Assembly (NCBI GenBank): GCA_021432635.1
Contig: MU270016.1
Coordinates: 1,507,905 to 1,571,904 of the forward strand
Reading direction: 5' to 3'
DNA from: Thozetella sp. PMI_491
Taxonomy: Eukaryota > Ascomycota > Sordariomycetes > Chaetosphaeriales > Chaetosphaeriaceae
DNA: 64,000 nucleotides
The translations under genes and the position numbers were made by a program. Shown one piece after another: positions 22,997 through 33,199 of the stretch; within the stretch, counting starts at the first letter, position 1; every line of letters starts with the position of its first letter. The notes under the pieces are model-generated. The model worked only from the letters and a program-made list of their open reading frames with translations, was not told the origin of the DNA and did no database searches.

Positions 22997-23948
22997 ATCG
23001 CAACGTCAGGAGGTAGGACCGCCTCAATGCCAGGGTGCAAATGCTTGAGCCAGAAGGCGACTAAATTTTTCATCGACACAGGCGTGTCAGCTTTATGACA
23101 GTCGGTTTGTCGGTAATTTCAAGTGCGGCTCAGCAGACCTCCTAAGCCTTAGTTACCCTAGTGTGCCAGGATCATAGCGTCAAGCGAGGGCTTTGGAGTG
23201 GAGAAGATCTCCACATTCCCTATGCCTTAGGTACGTAGCTCGGTACTCACAGAATCCCATATGTCTCTCGTCTCACACAGGGCGCCAAATGTCGGGCGAC
23301 AGGACCAAAGAGAAACAGTGCCTCGATGGATTCTCTCGTCTCGGTGGCCAGGCTATCTAAGGCAGCAAGCTCCAGGCAGTTGTGTTGCATTTGTCGGCCT
23401 CCATGGGAGCTAGATCTGGCCGAAGGGCCACGCAGTGGGGTTATAATAATCTTCACCCGAATGGTATTTCTATGGCGCCGAGAACATATAGAGACTCTCT
23501 CGAGAGACTAGTTCATACAACAGCCTTCATGCACCTAATAGTGATAAGCTGAGGATAGCAGCATCACTAGCGCCTAAACTCTACGGCGATACAGGCAGAC
23601 GATCAAGACTAGCTAGGTACCTAGTTAGAAGGTAGGTAGCTTGAGAATCAATGCTACGTTTTAAGCAGCCTGGTCGGTGCCCTATCAAGCCCTGTATAGC
23701 ATCGCTACCACCCGCAGCGCTTCCGCTCTGTCTTTAGAGCTGAATACCTTATAATCTAACCATTTCTGTGACGCCTACGGCGCACGATGACGACCAGTGG
23801 GAAGCAATTCCTCTAGAATCAGAGAGGTATGTTTTTATCCTATCACCCACATACACCACCGCTTCCCCTAGAGCGTCCGGCGAATCCTCATATACATAGC
23901 ATCTAGGATGTCTCTATATTCCCGTCAACTGTACTTCTCACCCCAGAG
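22997..23948. other. Intergenic, about 950 bp, no gene seen
   Basis: The minus-strand frame just upstream of the acyltransferase (ending near 22873) is out of phase with it and is probably leader. The rest shows no coding signal. Confidence 0.45.
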
Positions 23949-24435
23949 ATGATCCTATACAACATTATCAACGACGTGAAGGAAGGTAGATTACTTGCAT
24001 CCACGTCATTGCCGTATAAAGAGGTCCTCCGAGACCATGGTGGCGACGCTGTTGTGAGGGACCACCTGCTTAGCCTAATCTCCCCAGAGATAAGAGCACT
24101 CGAAGGACAACCAGTGACTCCATACAATCTACAGGTAATCCAGTCACAGCAGAGTCAAAATATACCAGACCTCGACAATAGAGCAGTTGGTTACGGAAGC
24201 TTCATTCCAGACAGGGATTTCTACGGTAACTTGATTTCGTTGTATCAAGTCTCTTATCATTTCAACAGCTAATGATGGCACTAGATTCCTCTCAATTCCT
24301 CCATCTTCCGAGGATGCATATGTTGCAGACTGGCGAAGAATTCTCAAAGGTAAAAACGAAGAAGAGCAAGGTTTTGCTATGGTCATTGAAGTCGTTGCGC
24401 GAGGTGGAATCTATCCAGGTAAAGAAAGCCAGTAG
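23949..24435 (+). CDS. Hypothetical protein, two-exon model
   Basis: Exon 1 (23949-24225) is a 92-codon frame with fairly normal composition. A 43 bp GTAACT-ACAG intron would join it in phase to 24269-24435, giving about 147 aa. No domain is recognised, no signal peptide is present, and the intron is at the short limit for fungi. An acidic in-frame stretch just upstream (23790-23825) could belong to a further 5' exon, but the phases tried did not fit. It may be a decayed gene fragment. Confidence 0.3.
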
Positions 24436-24788
24436 ACTGATGAAAGGGCCGCGATGGTTTGGATCTGGGTCTCAAAGCAGGCTGTATAAGCTCGGACCTC
24501 GGCGGGAAGGATGGTAGATGGTCAAATCAGGAATTGCCGAGTCCTTGCCTTGTGACACGTGCTAGAAGCATGCTTAGGTTCTGCAATCGAGGTTCTTTTT
24601 TCCCACTTTTGTCTCTTCTTTCTCTGTTACGGCTGAGCGTGGCGCTTCCCAAAATGGAAGCTACGGTTAGAAAGGGCCGAGCAGCGATAAGATGAAATGG
24701 CGGGGTCGCACTCTCGCCGCTTTATCCCCAATCGATTAAAGCTGCCTGCATGCGACGGTAGTCCCAACACAGCAAACAACAGCTTCTC

Positions 24789-24941
24789 TGTCCCAGCACT
24801 TAGTTATACCCAGTGACTACGTGCTAGGACAAAGGCTTCTCAACCCAGAACCTCCCCCCTCCATGTCCCGGCACCGCTGCAGCTATGTGCTGGGACACAG
24901 GGACCTTGTTTCTAGGACAAGGGTGCTGCTTGTCCCAGCAC
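24789..24941. repeat. Cluster of alternating inverted 11-mers able to form hairpins
   Basis: TGTCCCAGCAC occurs at 24789-24799 and 24931-24941, and as TGTCCCGGCAC at 24864-24874. The reverse complement occurs as GTGCTAGGACA at 24821-24831 and exactly as GTGCTGGGACA at 24887-24897, with a partial copy (CTAGGACA) near 24912-24919. Orientations alternate, so neighbouring copies can pair as stems with loops of about 10-20 bases. The array ends about 130 bp before the tRNA-Leu-like sequence. Confidence 0.75.
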
Positions 24942-25071
24942 ATCGTCCCTCGTTAAGACCGCCAAGTTTATGTACTGGAAGACATACTCCAAGAGACCCA
25001 CCTAACTCCACAGACGAAAAGACTTTGTCCGCGCTGTCTGTAAGAAGTTTCCGGGCTAAGCCGGGAAAATC

Positions 25072-25236
25072 GGGAAGATGGCCGAGTGGTTAAGGCGCCA
25101 GATTCAAGTTATAATTGACTTAGATCACAAAGTGATGCCTGGTAGGGTCACCTGCGTGGGGTACGTACTTCTCCTCTCCTTATAATCGTGCTTCAACATC
25201 CTAACTCTCATTGCAGCGCGAATCCCGCTCTTCTCA
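25072..25236 (+). tRNA. tRNA-Leu(CAA)-like gene, interrupted
   Basis: The acceptor arms GGGAAGA (25072-25078) and TCTTCTC (25229-25235) pair fully, with one G-T wobble. The D arm and A box (TGGCCGAGTGG) are standard for tRNA-Leu. The anticodon region CCAGATTCAAG places CAA at 25105-25107. An intron at the usual position after base 37 ends before CCTGG, which pairs with CCAGA except for one A-C mismatch. A three-pair variable arm follows. The T arm is GTGGG, then 56 foreign bases, then CGCGAAT and CCCGC. The T loop therefore lacks TTC and the B box is split. It is probably a pseudogene, unless the insert is removed. Confidence 0.6.
25161..25216 (+). other. Spliceosomal-intron-like insert inside the tRNA T arm
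   Basis: 56 bp starting GTACGT, with a CTAAC branch-like motif at 25201-25205 and ending TTGCAG. It lies exactly between the T stem 5' strand and the T loop. Its removal would leave a five-pair T stem (GTGGG/CCCGC, one wobble) with a seven-base loop. Confidence 0.5.
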
Positions 25237-26962
25237 AAATTTTTGTCTCTCTTTCAATTTAAAGCTGAAGATTCATTCTATTTATTTGACTTTATTTTTG
25301 TCTGTTTCTTTTATTAACGTGATCCACATGCAAATGCACCGCACAACCAAGTACATTACGTTGAAACATACACAAAATCAAGAATTCTAAACTTTAAAGC
25401 CAACACTAAACTTAGTTATGCCAGGAGGCTGGGTTGAGAACCGAGTTCCGGCGGTCAGGTTCGGGATGGCATAGGCATCTTCAAGGACAATCTTGACCGT
25501 CTTCCAGCTACTGCAGGGAGTCGCCCGACCCGCCCCACATAGGCCATGAGTAGCAACGACAGCGAGGGTCTTCACGATACGAACTTCAAGAGAGTACCAC
25601 AGAAGGTGCGCGAGAAGAAGGGATGGAAGTCGCTTTTCAGGCGGATCGCCAGGCTTAATATGTTTTAAGTAGTCTTCCTCGGTCGGGTCGCCTACCCAAA
25701 CTGAGGGAAAGGTTGCAGAGCTCCCCAAGCTACCTAGCTTAGTCGCTGCTCAGATCACTAGATGCGACTCGTGCCCGAACTGCATCCAACCCAACTGGGA
25801 CACCCGAACCGAACCGTCGGAGCGCACTGCTCGGAGGAGCCCCGTTGCGTTGAAGCACATTAGGATTAGCTAGACTTTTCATTTTATCTAGGTGAAACTC
25901 GTCATGTTGATTTAACCTTGAACAGATTTGCGATAACGGCTCTTTGACGGTCGAGAGGAAGCTTCAATATCTCAAGTCTACGGGTAGAGTTGCCAGGACC
26001 TCTTATGTTTCGGTCGTTGCGGGCATCCTCTTGTGTGAACAAATGCTAGTAATCTACTCCACGACCTGCCAGTGGTGGGCTGAGAAGAACTGCATTAAGT
26101 GACGAGTGACTAGAACAAGGCTGCCAGCAACCTCTTCTGTGTATTCTCGAGCATCATTCCCTAAGCTGCACCCAGGTCCCCAACGAGTGCGACGTACATG
26201 GCATGCTAGCGCCGGCCCCACCGTTCAAGAAGGAGGCAATTAGACATCCTCGCTCTTGATCACGACTTAGCCGAAGGCATCTCCTAAATCATACTCACCG
26301 AGGGCTAGCTACCTTACATTAGCGCGATACCAGCCTCAAGCGGGACCGTTAACTAGCTTGATGCGCCGCGGCGGCCACTTGGCAGCTAGGAACGATGGTT
26401 GAGGCAGTACCTTAGCGGATGAAAGGTGATACAGTACGCTGCTGCCCCGCGTTTTGGTTCGGATCACCACCTCCGTATGCGCAGTACCGGGATAGCACCG
26501 GAGATCTGCGTCAGGTAAACAACACGTAGAAAATGAGCGAAGTGGAAGATGCTCTTCGTTGTCCTCGTAGAAGAGCTACATCATTAGTCTTATTTGATAT
26601 CGCCTCCGCACTCTGAGTAGCTCGGGAGGTCTATATATATTATCTTGGCTACATGAATTCGCTCCGTGAGGATACCCTCTCGTAAAAACACTTGCTTGAC
26701 CAACACCTATAGTTTAGTTACGATGCTCTCTAATGAACCGGAACCTTGACATAGAATTTTTATGTGCCAGGCTAGGTAGGGGACAAGCAAGATAATGTCG
26801 GTAGCGAATGGGAGCCGCTGTGGTGAAGGCTCCCTCCCGCTGCCTGTGGCAGTGGCGGTGCATCGACTTCGCCACCACTGATTGCAAGGCTACCCAAATC
26901 TAAGTAATCTGGAGCACGAAATGGTTTGCATCCATCGTCGTAGACACAAGCGACGAGCTGAG
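25237..26962. other. Gene-poor stretch, about 1.7 kb
   Basis: Starts with about 120 bp of T-rich sequence, then contains the fragmentary minus-strand frame described separately. From about 25750 to 26960 no credible frame, RNA gene or repeat is seen. It precedes the STAND-type gene at 26963. Confidence 0.45.
25387..25728 (-). CDS. Uncharacterised open frame, possibly a gene remnant
   Basis: About 113 codons on the minus strand with no ATG at its start; the frame opens slightly upstream and reads in from a possible upstream exon. Composition is protein-like (PSVWVGDPTEEDYLKHIKPG near the start, then an amphipathic region). I do not recognise it. It may be an internal exon or a fragment. Confidence 0.25.
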   Translation of the reverse strand: MGSSATFPSVWVGDPTEEDYLKHIKPGDPPEKRLPSLLLAHLLWYSLEVRIVKTLAVVATHGLCGAGRATPCSSWKTVKIVLEDAYAIPNLTAGTRFSTQPPGITKFSVGFKV

Positions 26963-28208
26963 ATGTCTTTTGGGTTCTCGATCACCGACTTCAAAGAGGT
27001 CATCGCCCTGTCGTGGCGCCTCTATACATCACTCAAGGAGGCGCCGCAGGACTTGAAGGACCTCGCAAAAGATTTAGCGACGGTGTACGGCGTTCTCAAT
27101 CATGTTCTGGACGATATCAAATGCGTGACGGCGCACGGCGAAGGCCGCGTGAAGATGCTCCAGACGATGATAGCTGGGCTCAAAGCCACCCTGAATGAAG
27201 TCCAGGTCCTCGTCGACAAATTCCGCCCGCTCGCGGCAGATCAGGCCAAACCGGAGCAGCTGTGGCTCAAGATTAAGTGGGTGGTTGGTCACAGCAAGCT
27301 CAAGAGGATTCGACAGGACATATCCTTGCACATTTCTAGTTTTACTCTGCTCATGACTTCCATGGGAAAGTAGGTGAAAATGGCCATGCGATAGTGCTCA
27401 GACCTCAATTAACATCGTTGTCAGCTCCTCTCTTCAGCGTATTGAAACCGGACTAGCAGAAATGCGCTTGCAGGCTATGGAGCATGATCAGGAATCTTCT
27501 GAAAGGAAAAGAGAACCAGCGCAACCTGATCCACGGCAACCACCCAGCACAATCGCCACCACAGTCGGCCCAGATTTGAACCAGGTCCTGCCAAATGTAC
27601 CCGGCAGTTTGAATGTTTCAAAAGCAGCAGTTGAGGAGTCGTTCCCTTCTTGGCTGACGCCCAGAGTCGATTATCCCACCATACAGTTTAGGAAGATGGC
27701 GCTAGGATTGTCCCCGATTGACCAATGCTATCTTTCCGAAGTCATAATTAGCAATTGCCAGTCTGCATGTTTCAACTTCTACCAGAGACATGCGCTGTGG
27801 AGAACCACATTTCGCAAGGACGGCATGTCCAAACTCTTTGAGTTGCCGAACGGTAGATTTCCACAGACTGGCATGGATCTGACCTTGTCCCAGTGGCTGG
27901 CAAAGCTAAAACACGCAGAAACCCGCCTCAACGAGCCCGACTCGGTCTGCTATAATCATATTTACGATTTCAACGGATGGCGAGACACCTGTGGGCACTT
28001 CATCATGATTCCTTCAATAAGTGATCCTTGGGGCTGTATAGACACCGATATGTTTGAGGAGGGGCTGTTACGCGCGGTTCAGCTGTGTCGGCACTATGGG
28101 GACTGGGACGCTTTCGGTCGACTCAAAGCCCTCTGGAGGGAGATACATCGATGGGCGAGCACAGAAAACCCAGATGAGGTACTGAATCACGAAAGGTCCA
28201 TGCCCTAA
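26963..28208 (+). CDS. Protein with fungal STAND-type N-terminal helical domain
   Basis: Two exons (26963-27369, 27425-28208) with a 55 bp GTAGGT-CAG intron in phase, about 396 aa. It starts MSFGFSITDFKEVIALSWRL, followed by a helical region with LKDLAKDLATVYGVLNHV. This is the N-terminal layout of fungal NLR-like STAND proteins, which resembles HeLo/HET-S-type domains. No NACHT, NB-ARC, WD or ankyrin part follows. After a charged linker (about residues 155-190) comes an unrecognised globular region with conserved-looking Trp/Cys (WRDTCGHFIMIP, LCRHYGDWDAFGRLK). It may be a stand-alone signalling or partner protein. A Met at 26921 is also in frame, but the 26963 start fits the family. It is convergent with the HET gene downstream. 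Confidence 0.75.
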
Positions 28209-28587
28209 TGCGCTCTTGTATATAGAAGGATTAGTGCGGGTTGTACACTGGCTTAAGATTCAAGCGGCAATCGCGGCCGAACCGTAAGAGACCCAGGGGG
28301 ACTTCGGGGACAAAATCTTTCCTAAGGCAAATAGCTCTGCTAAGGACCCTTGATCTGAAGACCCTTGAGGATTATAAAGAGGCCTCGGCTACAGTATGGC
28401 GAGTTATCCATATTTCTTCATTAGGCTACACCAAGCGGCGAGATATCGAACGCTGAGGGTCGACTTGAAGTGCTAGGTTCTTTGTCGGTCGAAAAGAGCA
28501 ACTATTTGAAAGGGTCTGCCATTCTATACAATCCAGGATCACGGCAGATAAATTAGTATACTTTTAATTCCTTCTAGAGTTGCGATA
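28209..28587. other. Convergent intergenic region
   Basis: Spacer between the STAND-type gene and the HET gene; no feature beyond short frames. Confidence 0.5.
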
Positions 28588-30312
28588 CTATCGCCTAACG
28601 AAAGCGACTACATTCCTCCAATGTAAATCGGCAGGTCGTACAACATCTGCATTAGGGACAACTCTCCAATAGAACTTCACGCTCCAGAACGGGTTTACAC
28701 AGACCCGTTCATCGTCTGCAATGTCGATCGTAAACGTGAGTATCATAGTATACCCCCCCGCAGATGGTCCGATGATCGCGGAGTGCTCGGGAGTTCCATT
28801 CATTCTCAAACGATTCGCAACCCAGTATGCGTCCCACTTTTCCACCACGGCCCGATCGTTCAGATCTTCAAGATGGCGATCAGCAAGCCGCCCAAATACT
28901 CGATGCACGCCGCAGTGTGGTTTCTCAGGCCCTACCTCCCCGTCCCAGCCAAATACATAAAACAAAAAGTCGAATGATTCGTGAATGACATAGCCTCTGA
29001 GAGGGGGGGGAGAGCACACGATCTTCAGAGCTGCCCAGCCAACATCAGAGTCTTCGGGAGCAAAGAAGACTCTATCCACTTCATCCCAATTGAGCCATGG
29101 CCAGCGATTGTAAATTTCCATATCAGGAGCCAGCTGGAGCTTCATGCAACGATGGTGAGATGCCGAAATCCATTGTCGCTCTTGCGTTAAGCTCCATGTT
29201 GTTATGTGCGTCAGGAGAAACGGTTCCAGCGTGATTCTACTCAGCCTGGGCTCAAGGTATGCACTTTGTGCGTCTAACAATTCCGCAGGGTTCTGCCGAG
29301 CGAAACAGCCGTCGCCCATGTTTCTTAATTGGATACAAAGATGGGTGCCATCGAGAGAACCGACTGGTAGCATCAACCCGATACCACTCTTCCCAGGAAA
29401 TAGACCAAGTCCGAATTTGGCACGGATCTTGATCCCACGATTTGACGTGGAGAAGTCTGGGATGGGGTAACCGCGTAGTTTGATCATTTTCCGACAAGAG
29501 GAGAAACTCTCGGGAGAAGGGGCAAGAACGCCGCTGAACAGCTTTGCTGTGCGTCCGGCTTCCAGGTGTGTCCAGGCGAAAATGCTCGGGTCAGGACATG
29601 ACTTTATAATTTCTGCCTGGAGACGAGTGAATGCCCTTTCTTCTTCTCCGTAGAGCAAGGGCATGTTGATTTCAAATATTCCTAGTAGGCAGTAGGCGGT
29701 ATCCTCGATTCTCGTCGATTGTCTCGATGCAGCCCACGACATTTTCTGGGCCACCGATACCATGGACAACTCCTTGGTATGGTTCAGAATCTCGGATTCA
29801 ACGCCAGTAATCTGAGCGAGCTGGTCAGATGCGTCTGACCTTTTGAAGCAAAGCCTCCAATCTTGGTTGTAAAACTTGATCTCTGTCGGTGCAATTAGTT
29901 CCTGGAGGGTCCAACCACGCCGAAACCACCGACAGTGCTCCACGGCCCATGAGCCTCCTTCGAGTGGCACAGTTGGAACGGAGCTGAGGTCCGAGAGGTA
30001 TGCATAGCATTGAGCCGACCGCTTGTACCAATTGTACATGGAGTTGATAGCTTCGGTAAGCTCAGCGCTGCTCGACTTATCGATGCAGCAGGTATCAACC
30101 CAAACGTACTGGAGGCCATCTTCAGCTGCCAGCTTGCATGTCATCTTAATCTTTTGGTACCCTCTCTTCCCTTTATTAGCTTGATGGTCGTTCACTTCTT
30201 GGAACGTGACCTCCTGACCGTCCTCCCATGTGTGCGAGAGAATGGCATATGGGGGGATTCTAGCTCCAATGAACTCCTCGAGCAGTCCATTTTCAACATT
30301 AATGAGCCACAT
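28588..30312 (-). CDS. HET-domain (heterokaryon incompatibility) protein
   Basis: A single exon of 574 aa with an ATG at 30312. The HET domain occupies about residues 20-250: YAILSHTWEDGQEVTFQEV, YVWVDTCCIDKSSSAELTEA, WYKRSAQCYAYLSDL, WFRRGWTLQELIAP and AYCLLGIFEINMPLLYGEE. The remaining 320 residues have no repeat or NTPase domain. The protein shares motif order and length with the HET gene at 7518-9266 but differs clearly in sequence and lacks the hydrophobic C-terminal tail, so the two are not a recent duplication. Expected role: triggering cell death in non-self recognition, possibly with the neighbouring STAND-type protein. That pairing is inferred from adjacency. Confidence 0.92.
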   Translation of the reverse strand: MWLINVENGLLEEFIGARIPPYAILSHTWEDGQEVTFQEVNDHQANKGKRGYQKIKMTCKLAAEDGLQYVWVDTCCIDKSSSAELTEAINSMYNWYKRSAQCYAYLSDLSSVPTVPLEGGSWAVEHCRWFRRGWTLQELIAPTEIKFYNQDWRLCFKRSDASDQLAQITGVESEILNHTKELSMVSVAQKMSWAASRQSTRIEDTAYCLLGIFEINMPLLYGEEERAFTRLQAEIIKSCPDPSIFAWTHLEAGRTAKLFSGVLAPSPESFSSCRKMIKLRGYPIPDFSTSNRGIKIRAKFGLGLFPGKSGIGLMLPVGSLDGTHLCIQLRNMGDGCFARQNPAELLDAQSAYLEPRLSRITLEPFLLTHITTWSLTQERQWISASHHRCMKLQLAPDMEIYNRWPWLNWDEVDRVFFAPEDSDVGWAALKIVCSPPPLRGYVIHESFDFLFYVFGWDGEVGPEKPHCGVHRVFGRLADRHLEDLNDRAVVEKWDAYWVANRLRMNGTPEHSAIIGPSAGGYTMILTFTIDIADDERVCVNPFWSVKFYWRVVPNADVVRPADLHWRNVVAFVRR

Positions 30313-30905
30313 GAAGGGAACTAGGGTTCAGAATTCGTTGAGCCGAAGTCACCAATCGAGGTAGATGTAACTGATCCGTGGAAGGGCGGTGGTTTGGGAA
30401 GCGCGGTATGGCATCCTAACTACGTGTGCTTACTGGTTCAGAGCCAAGGGCGGGGTAGGGAAGATAAGGTAGTATTGGTACTTATCTATCTAGGTAGATA
30501 GGTATCGAGTGTGAGCATTATGCAATTAGGTGCTCGGGGGCTGCGAGGGCCGTTTCAGGGCTTACTAGCCGCCATAACAAGCTAACATTCGATTATATTC
30601 ATCATGTCAGTTGCCTATTCCCAATGCACCTCTCCCGAAATGGAACTGCAAGGCAAAGGTCCGCTAATAAAGTACCTAGCTCTATGACGAATGCTAAGAC
30701 CAACACAAGTAGTGTACTAACTGAAATCAAGTTTGCGACATGCTGGGGTTGCACCCAGCATGCAATTGGGGCATTGTGTGTGGGGCGCCATTTGATCAAC
30801 GGGTCATCGATATGATTGTTCCCTCGCCTTGGTTAAACCCTTCTAATCGACCGTTTCTTGATGATAGCAGTTCACTGCATCCTATTTCTTATACAGAACG
30901 CGAAA
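30313..30905. other. Divergent intergenic region
   Basis: About 590 bp holding the likely promoters of the HET gene (minus) and the kinase gene (plus). A short TATCTATCTAGGTAGATAGGTA palindromic stretch lies near 30482-30504. Confidence 0.4.
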
Positions 30906-31724
30906 ATGGCCCCAAATATCCAATCTTTAAAGGATCTCCAGTACTTAGTTGAAGCTTTTCGGCCAGGGAGCCAGTTGAAAGCTGAGGATCTCCTGTACAC
31001 ATGCTTCACGTGGTTCGACCAGGACGACCATGCATACTTCGGGCAGGTACAGAAGCCCAAGGTCGAAATGGGTCTGGAAGAAGTTTCATCTGCGCTAGAG
31101 ATGATCCCCGATGAGGATATCTATCCCCACCTCGAATCTCACCACCAGAAAGCCCCAGATCATCTCAACTCGGCTGCTCCCACAGAGCTGCGCGGCGTAT
31201 ATCTAAAGCGCCCACCAGTCGGGGAGTATAACGTATACAAAGCATTGAACACCGTTGAAAACATACCAGAGACGCTGCTCGACGAGGTAGCCGCATTGCA
31301 AGAGATTTCTCAGCACGGCCAGCACCCAAACCTCGTCAGATTCCACGGCTGCCGCGTCCGCCAGGGTCGGATTACCGCGCTCATCATAGACAAGTACGAA
31401 GACAATCTCCGCGACTCTCTGAGACAGGGGAAGGCTATTGACAAGGACCGAATTTTGAACGGGCTGGACTCCGCCGTTCAGCACCTTCATTCCCTGGGCC
31501 TAGCCCACAATGACATCAACCCGGGGAACATTATGGTCGACGAGAATACCGGGGAGCCGGTGCTGGTTGACTTTGGGTCCAGTCACAAGATAGGGGCCAG
31601 CATGCGGGCAAGCCGTGGGACACCGGGTTGGACTGAAGATGACGATGACTACGCCACTTCGAAGGAGAGCCACGACACCGCTGGGCTAGACAAGATTAGG
31701 AAGTGGTTGAATGAGCCAGCTTGA
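30906..31724 (+). CDS. Small protein kinase-like protein
   Basis: A single exon. The frame is open from 30858, but the ATG at 30906 avoids an unlikely hydrophobic extension, giving about 272 aa. Kinase motifs: a candidate ATP-binding Lys in GVYLKRP at about residue 100, a helix with LDEVAALQEI supplying the Glu, HPNLVRFHGC, then HNDINPGNIM (catalytic loop with Asp and Asn, about residue 201), LVDFGSS (DFG, about 222), and SRGTPGWTED in place of an APE-type segment. The C-lobe stops soon after, so it is short. The glycine-rich loop is not recognisable. Similar truncated kinases are common near HET and STAND genes. Activity is plausible but unproven. Confidence 0.8.
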   Translation: MAPNIQSLKDLQYLVEAFRPGSQLKAEDLLYTCFTWFDQDDHAYFGQVQKPKVEMGLEEVSSALEMIPDEDIYPHLESHHQKAPDHLNSAAPTELRGVYLKRPPVGEYNVYKALNTVENIPETLLDEVAALQEISQHGQHPNLVRFHGCRVRQGRITALIIDKYEDNLRDSLRQGKAIDKDRILNGLDSAVQHLHSLGLAHNDINPGNIMVDENTGEPVLVDFGSSHKIGASMRASRGTPGWTEDDDDYATSKESHDTAGLDKIRKWLNEPA

Positions 31725-32204
31725 ATTTTAGTAGGTAGTTACAAAAGTCGATACATAGCTGCAAACCAGAGTAGTTCATAGATCAACACCCGATGTCGTT
31801 TGCTAGACGCAGAAGGTAATCGTCTATGGCTCCTGGATGAGACTTGGGCTCTAAATAAATAGGTTGTTGAAGTGGTATTGCTCACTAATTATCTCGATTT
31901 CATGGGGACAAGTGTTGTTATGATACATTGACTATGGGATGCCCATTAATCTAGACAAGTCATATACGGAAGGAGCTAAGAAATAGGGCTGGAGGCGACG
32001 CTCCGCAGGGCTTAGTGGCTGCGCTAATCAACATAGAAGTGATCGTAACCATTTGAGACGCTAGTGTGGGATCTTTTGCACAGAATATTAATTAGTCTAT
32101 TAGGTGGCAGCGAACGAAGGTTTCGCGAGAAGCCCTCTGATCTATGTACTGGCTGCTGGCCATCCTCTGCCGGATGGCTCTCATGGCTTCCACAGTGAGT
32201 AAAA
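31725..32204. other. Convergent intergenic region
   Basis: AT-rich spacer between the kinase and cutinase genes; no gene. Confidence 0.5.
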
Positions 32205-33199
32205 CTAGGCTTTGAACACGCTAGCAATATCCGCAGCCGCCGTTACGACAGTGCCGTCAATGCCGTACCAGAAGTGCTCCGGCGTGAGCAGCCACCTGCG
32301 AATATCTCCGTTGAAAATGTCTCGGGCAAGGTGGCCAAGCTCACCGGCCGCTTGCTTGGGGAGCTCCACCAGGAGATCCGCCACGGCAGCTCGCTGGTCA
32401 TCGTTCATGTGGGTCTCGTCCACCGTCTCCCACATGTCCACAAGCCAGTCGATGAGGCCACTGGCGCTGCTAGGGAAGTCCTCCAGCGGGTTGCGGCAGA
32501 GCGGATCCGGGACGGTAGACTGGCAGTAGGTGAGGAACTTCGTGTTGGACGGCAGCGCAGGCAGCGTTTCCGAGTCCTGCCAGACGTCCATCGGGTCGCC
32601 AAAGGTCGTCAGCGCGATGACACGGCTGCGCACGGCCGAGTCGTACAGCCCGTAGCTCGTGTCGAAGCTCTTGTGGGCGCAGAGCGCTCCTTGGCTGTTG
32701 GGATTGTCAGCAAATGTTGGCGTAACAAGCGGATGAGAGTCCTACCTCCACCCGGAGATGACGAATTTTGCGCTGGGGCACCTCGACGCATAGGTCATGA
32801 CGGCATCCGCGATGCTGTAGGCGCAGGACACCGTGCCTCCATCTTCGATGTACCCCGCCAAGTCCGCTGAGTAGTCGTCCGGGCTCACGCCTTGCACCGC
32901 GACGCTGCCGAACCTGGCTCGGAGGGCGTCGCGGAATCCGGGGCCGACCCAGGGTCCGATGTTTCTAGTCCTTCTCAGCTTCTCCCTCGCTCTATGTTCG
33001 TCGTCGGAAGAGGAACGTACCCAGAGTCGAAAGTGCCGCGTGCGAAGATGACGGCCAGATCCGCGCACTTTGCTCCCGATGCACCGGCAAGGATTCCATC
33101 CCAGTCGTTGGCAGTGTCACCAACGGAACCCTGGCGCGGAACAACCGAGGCCGAAGCGAGGCTCGCCAGCCCGAGGGCGGTGGAAATCGCAAGCTTCAT
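32205..33199 (-). CDS. Secreted cutinase-family esterase with enlarged C-terminal part
   Basis: Three exons (33199-33021, 32964-32746, 32694-32205) join in phase to about 295 aa. A signal peptide is clear (ISTALGLASLASA), followed by a Kex2-like PR. Cutinase motifs: DLAVIFARGTFDSGNIG (first strand and oxyanion region), FVISGWSQGA with the nucleophile Ser codon rebuilt across intron 2, YCQSTVPDPLC carrying the acid Asp between two Cys, and EHFWYGIDG with the likely catalytic His. Between Asp and His lie about 75 extra residues where classical cutinases have about 13. Fungal cutinases hydrolyse cutin and short esters; the insertion suggests a divergent subfamily. An upstream in-frame ATG at about 33244 exists but would bury the signal peptide. 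Confidence 0.88.
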
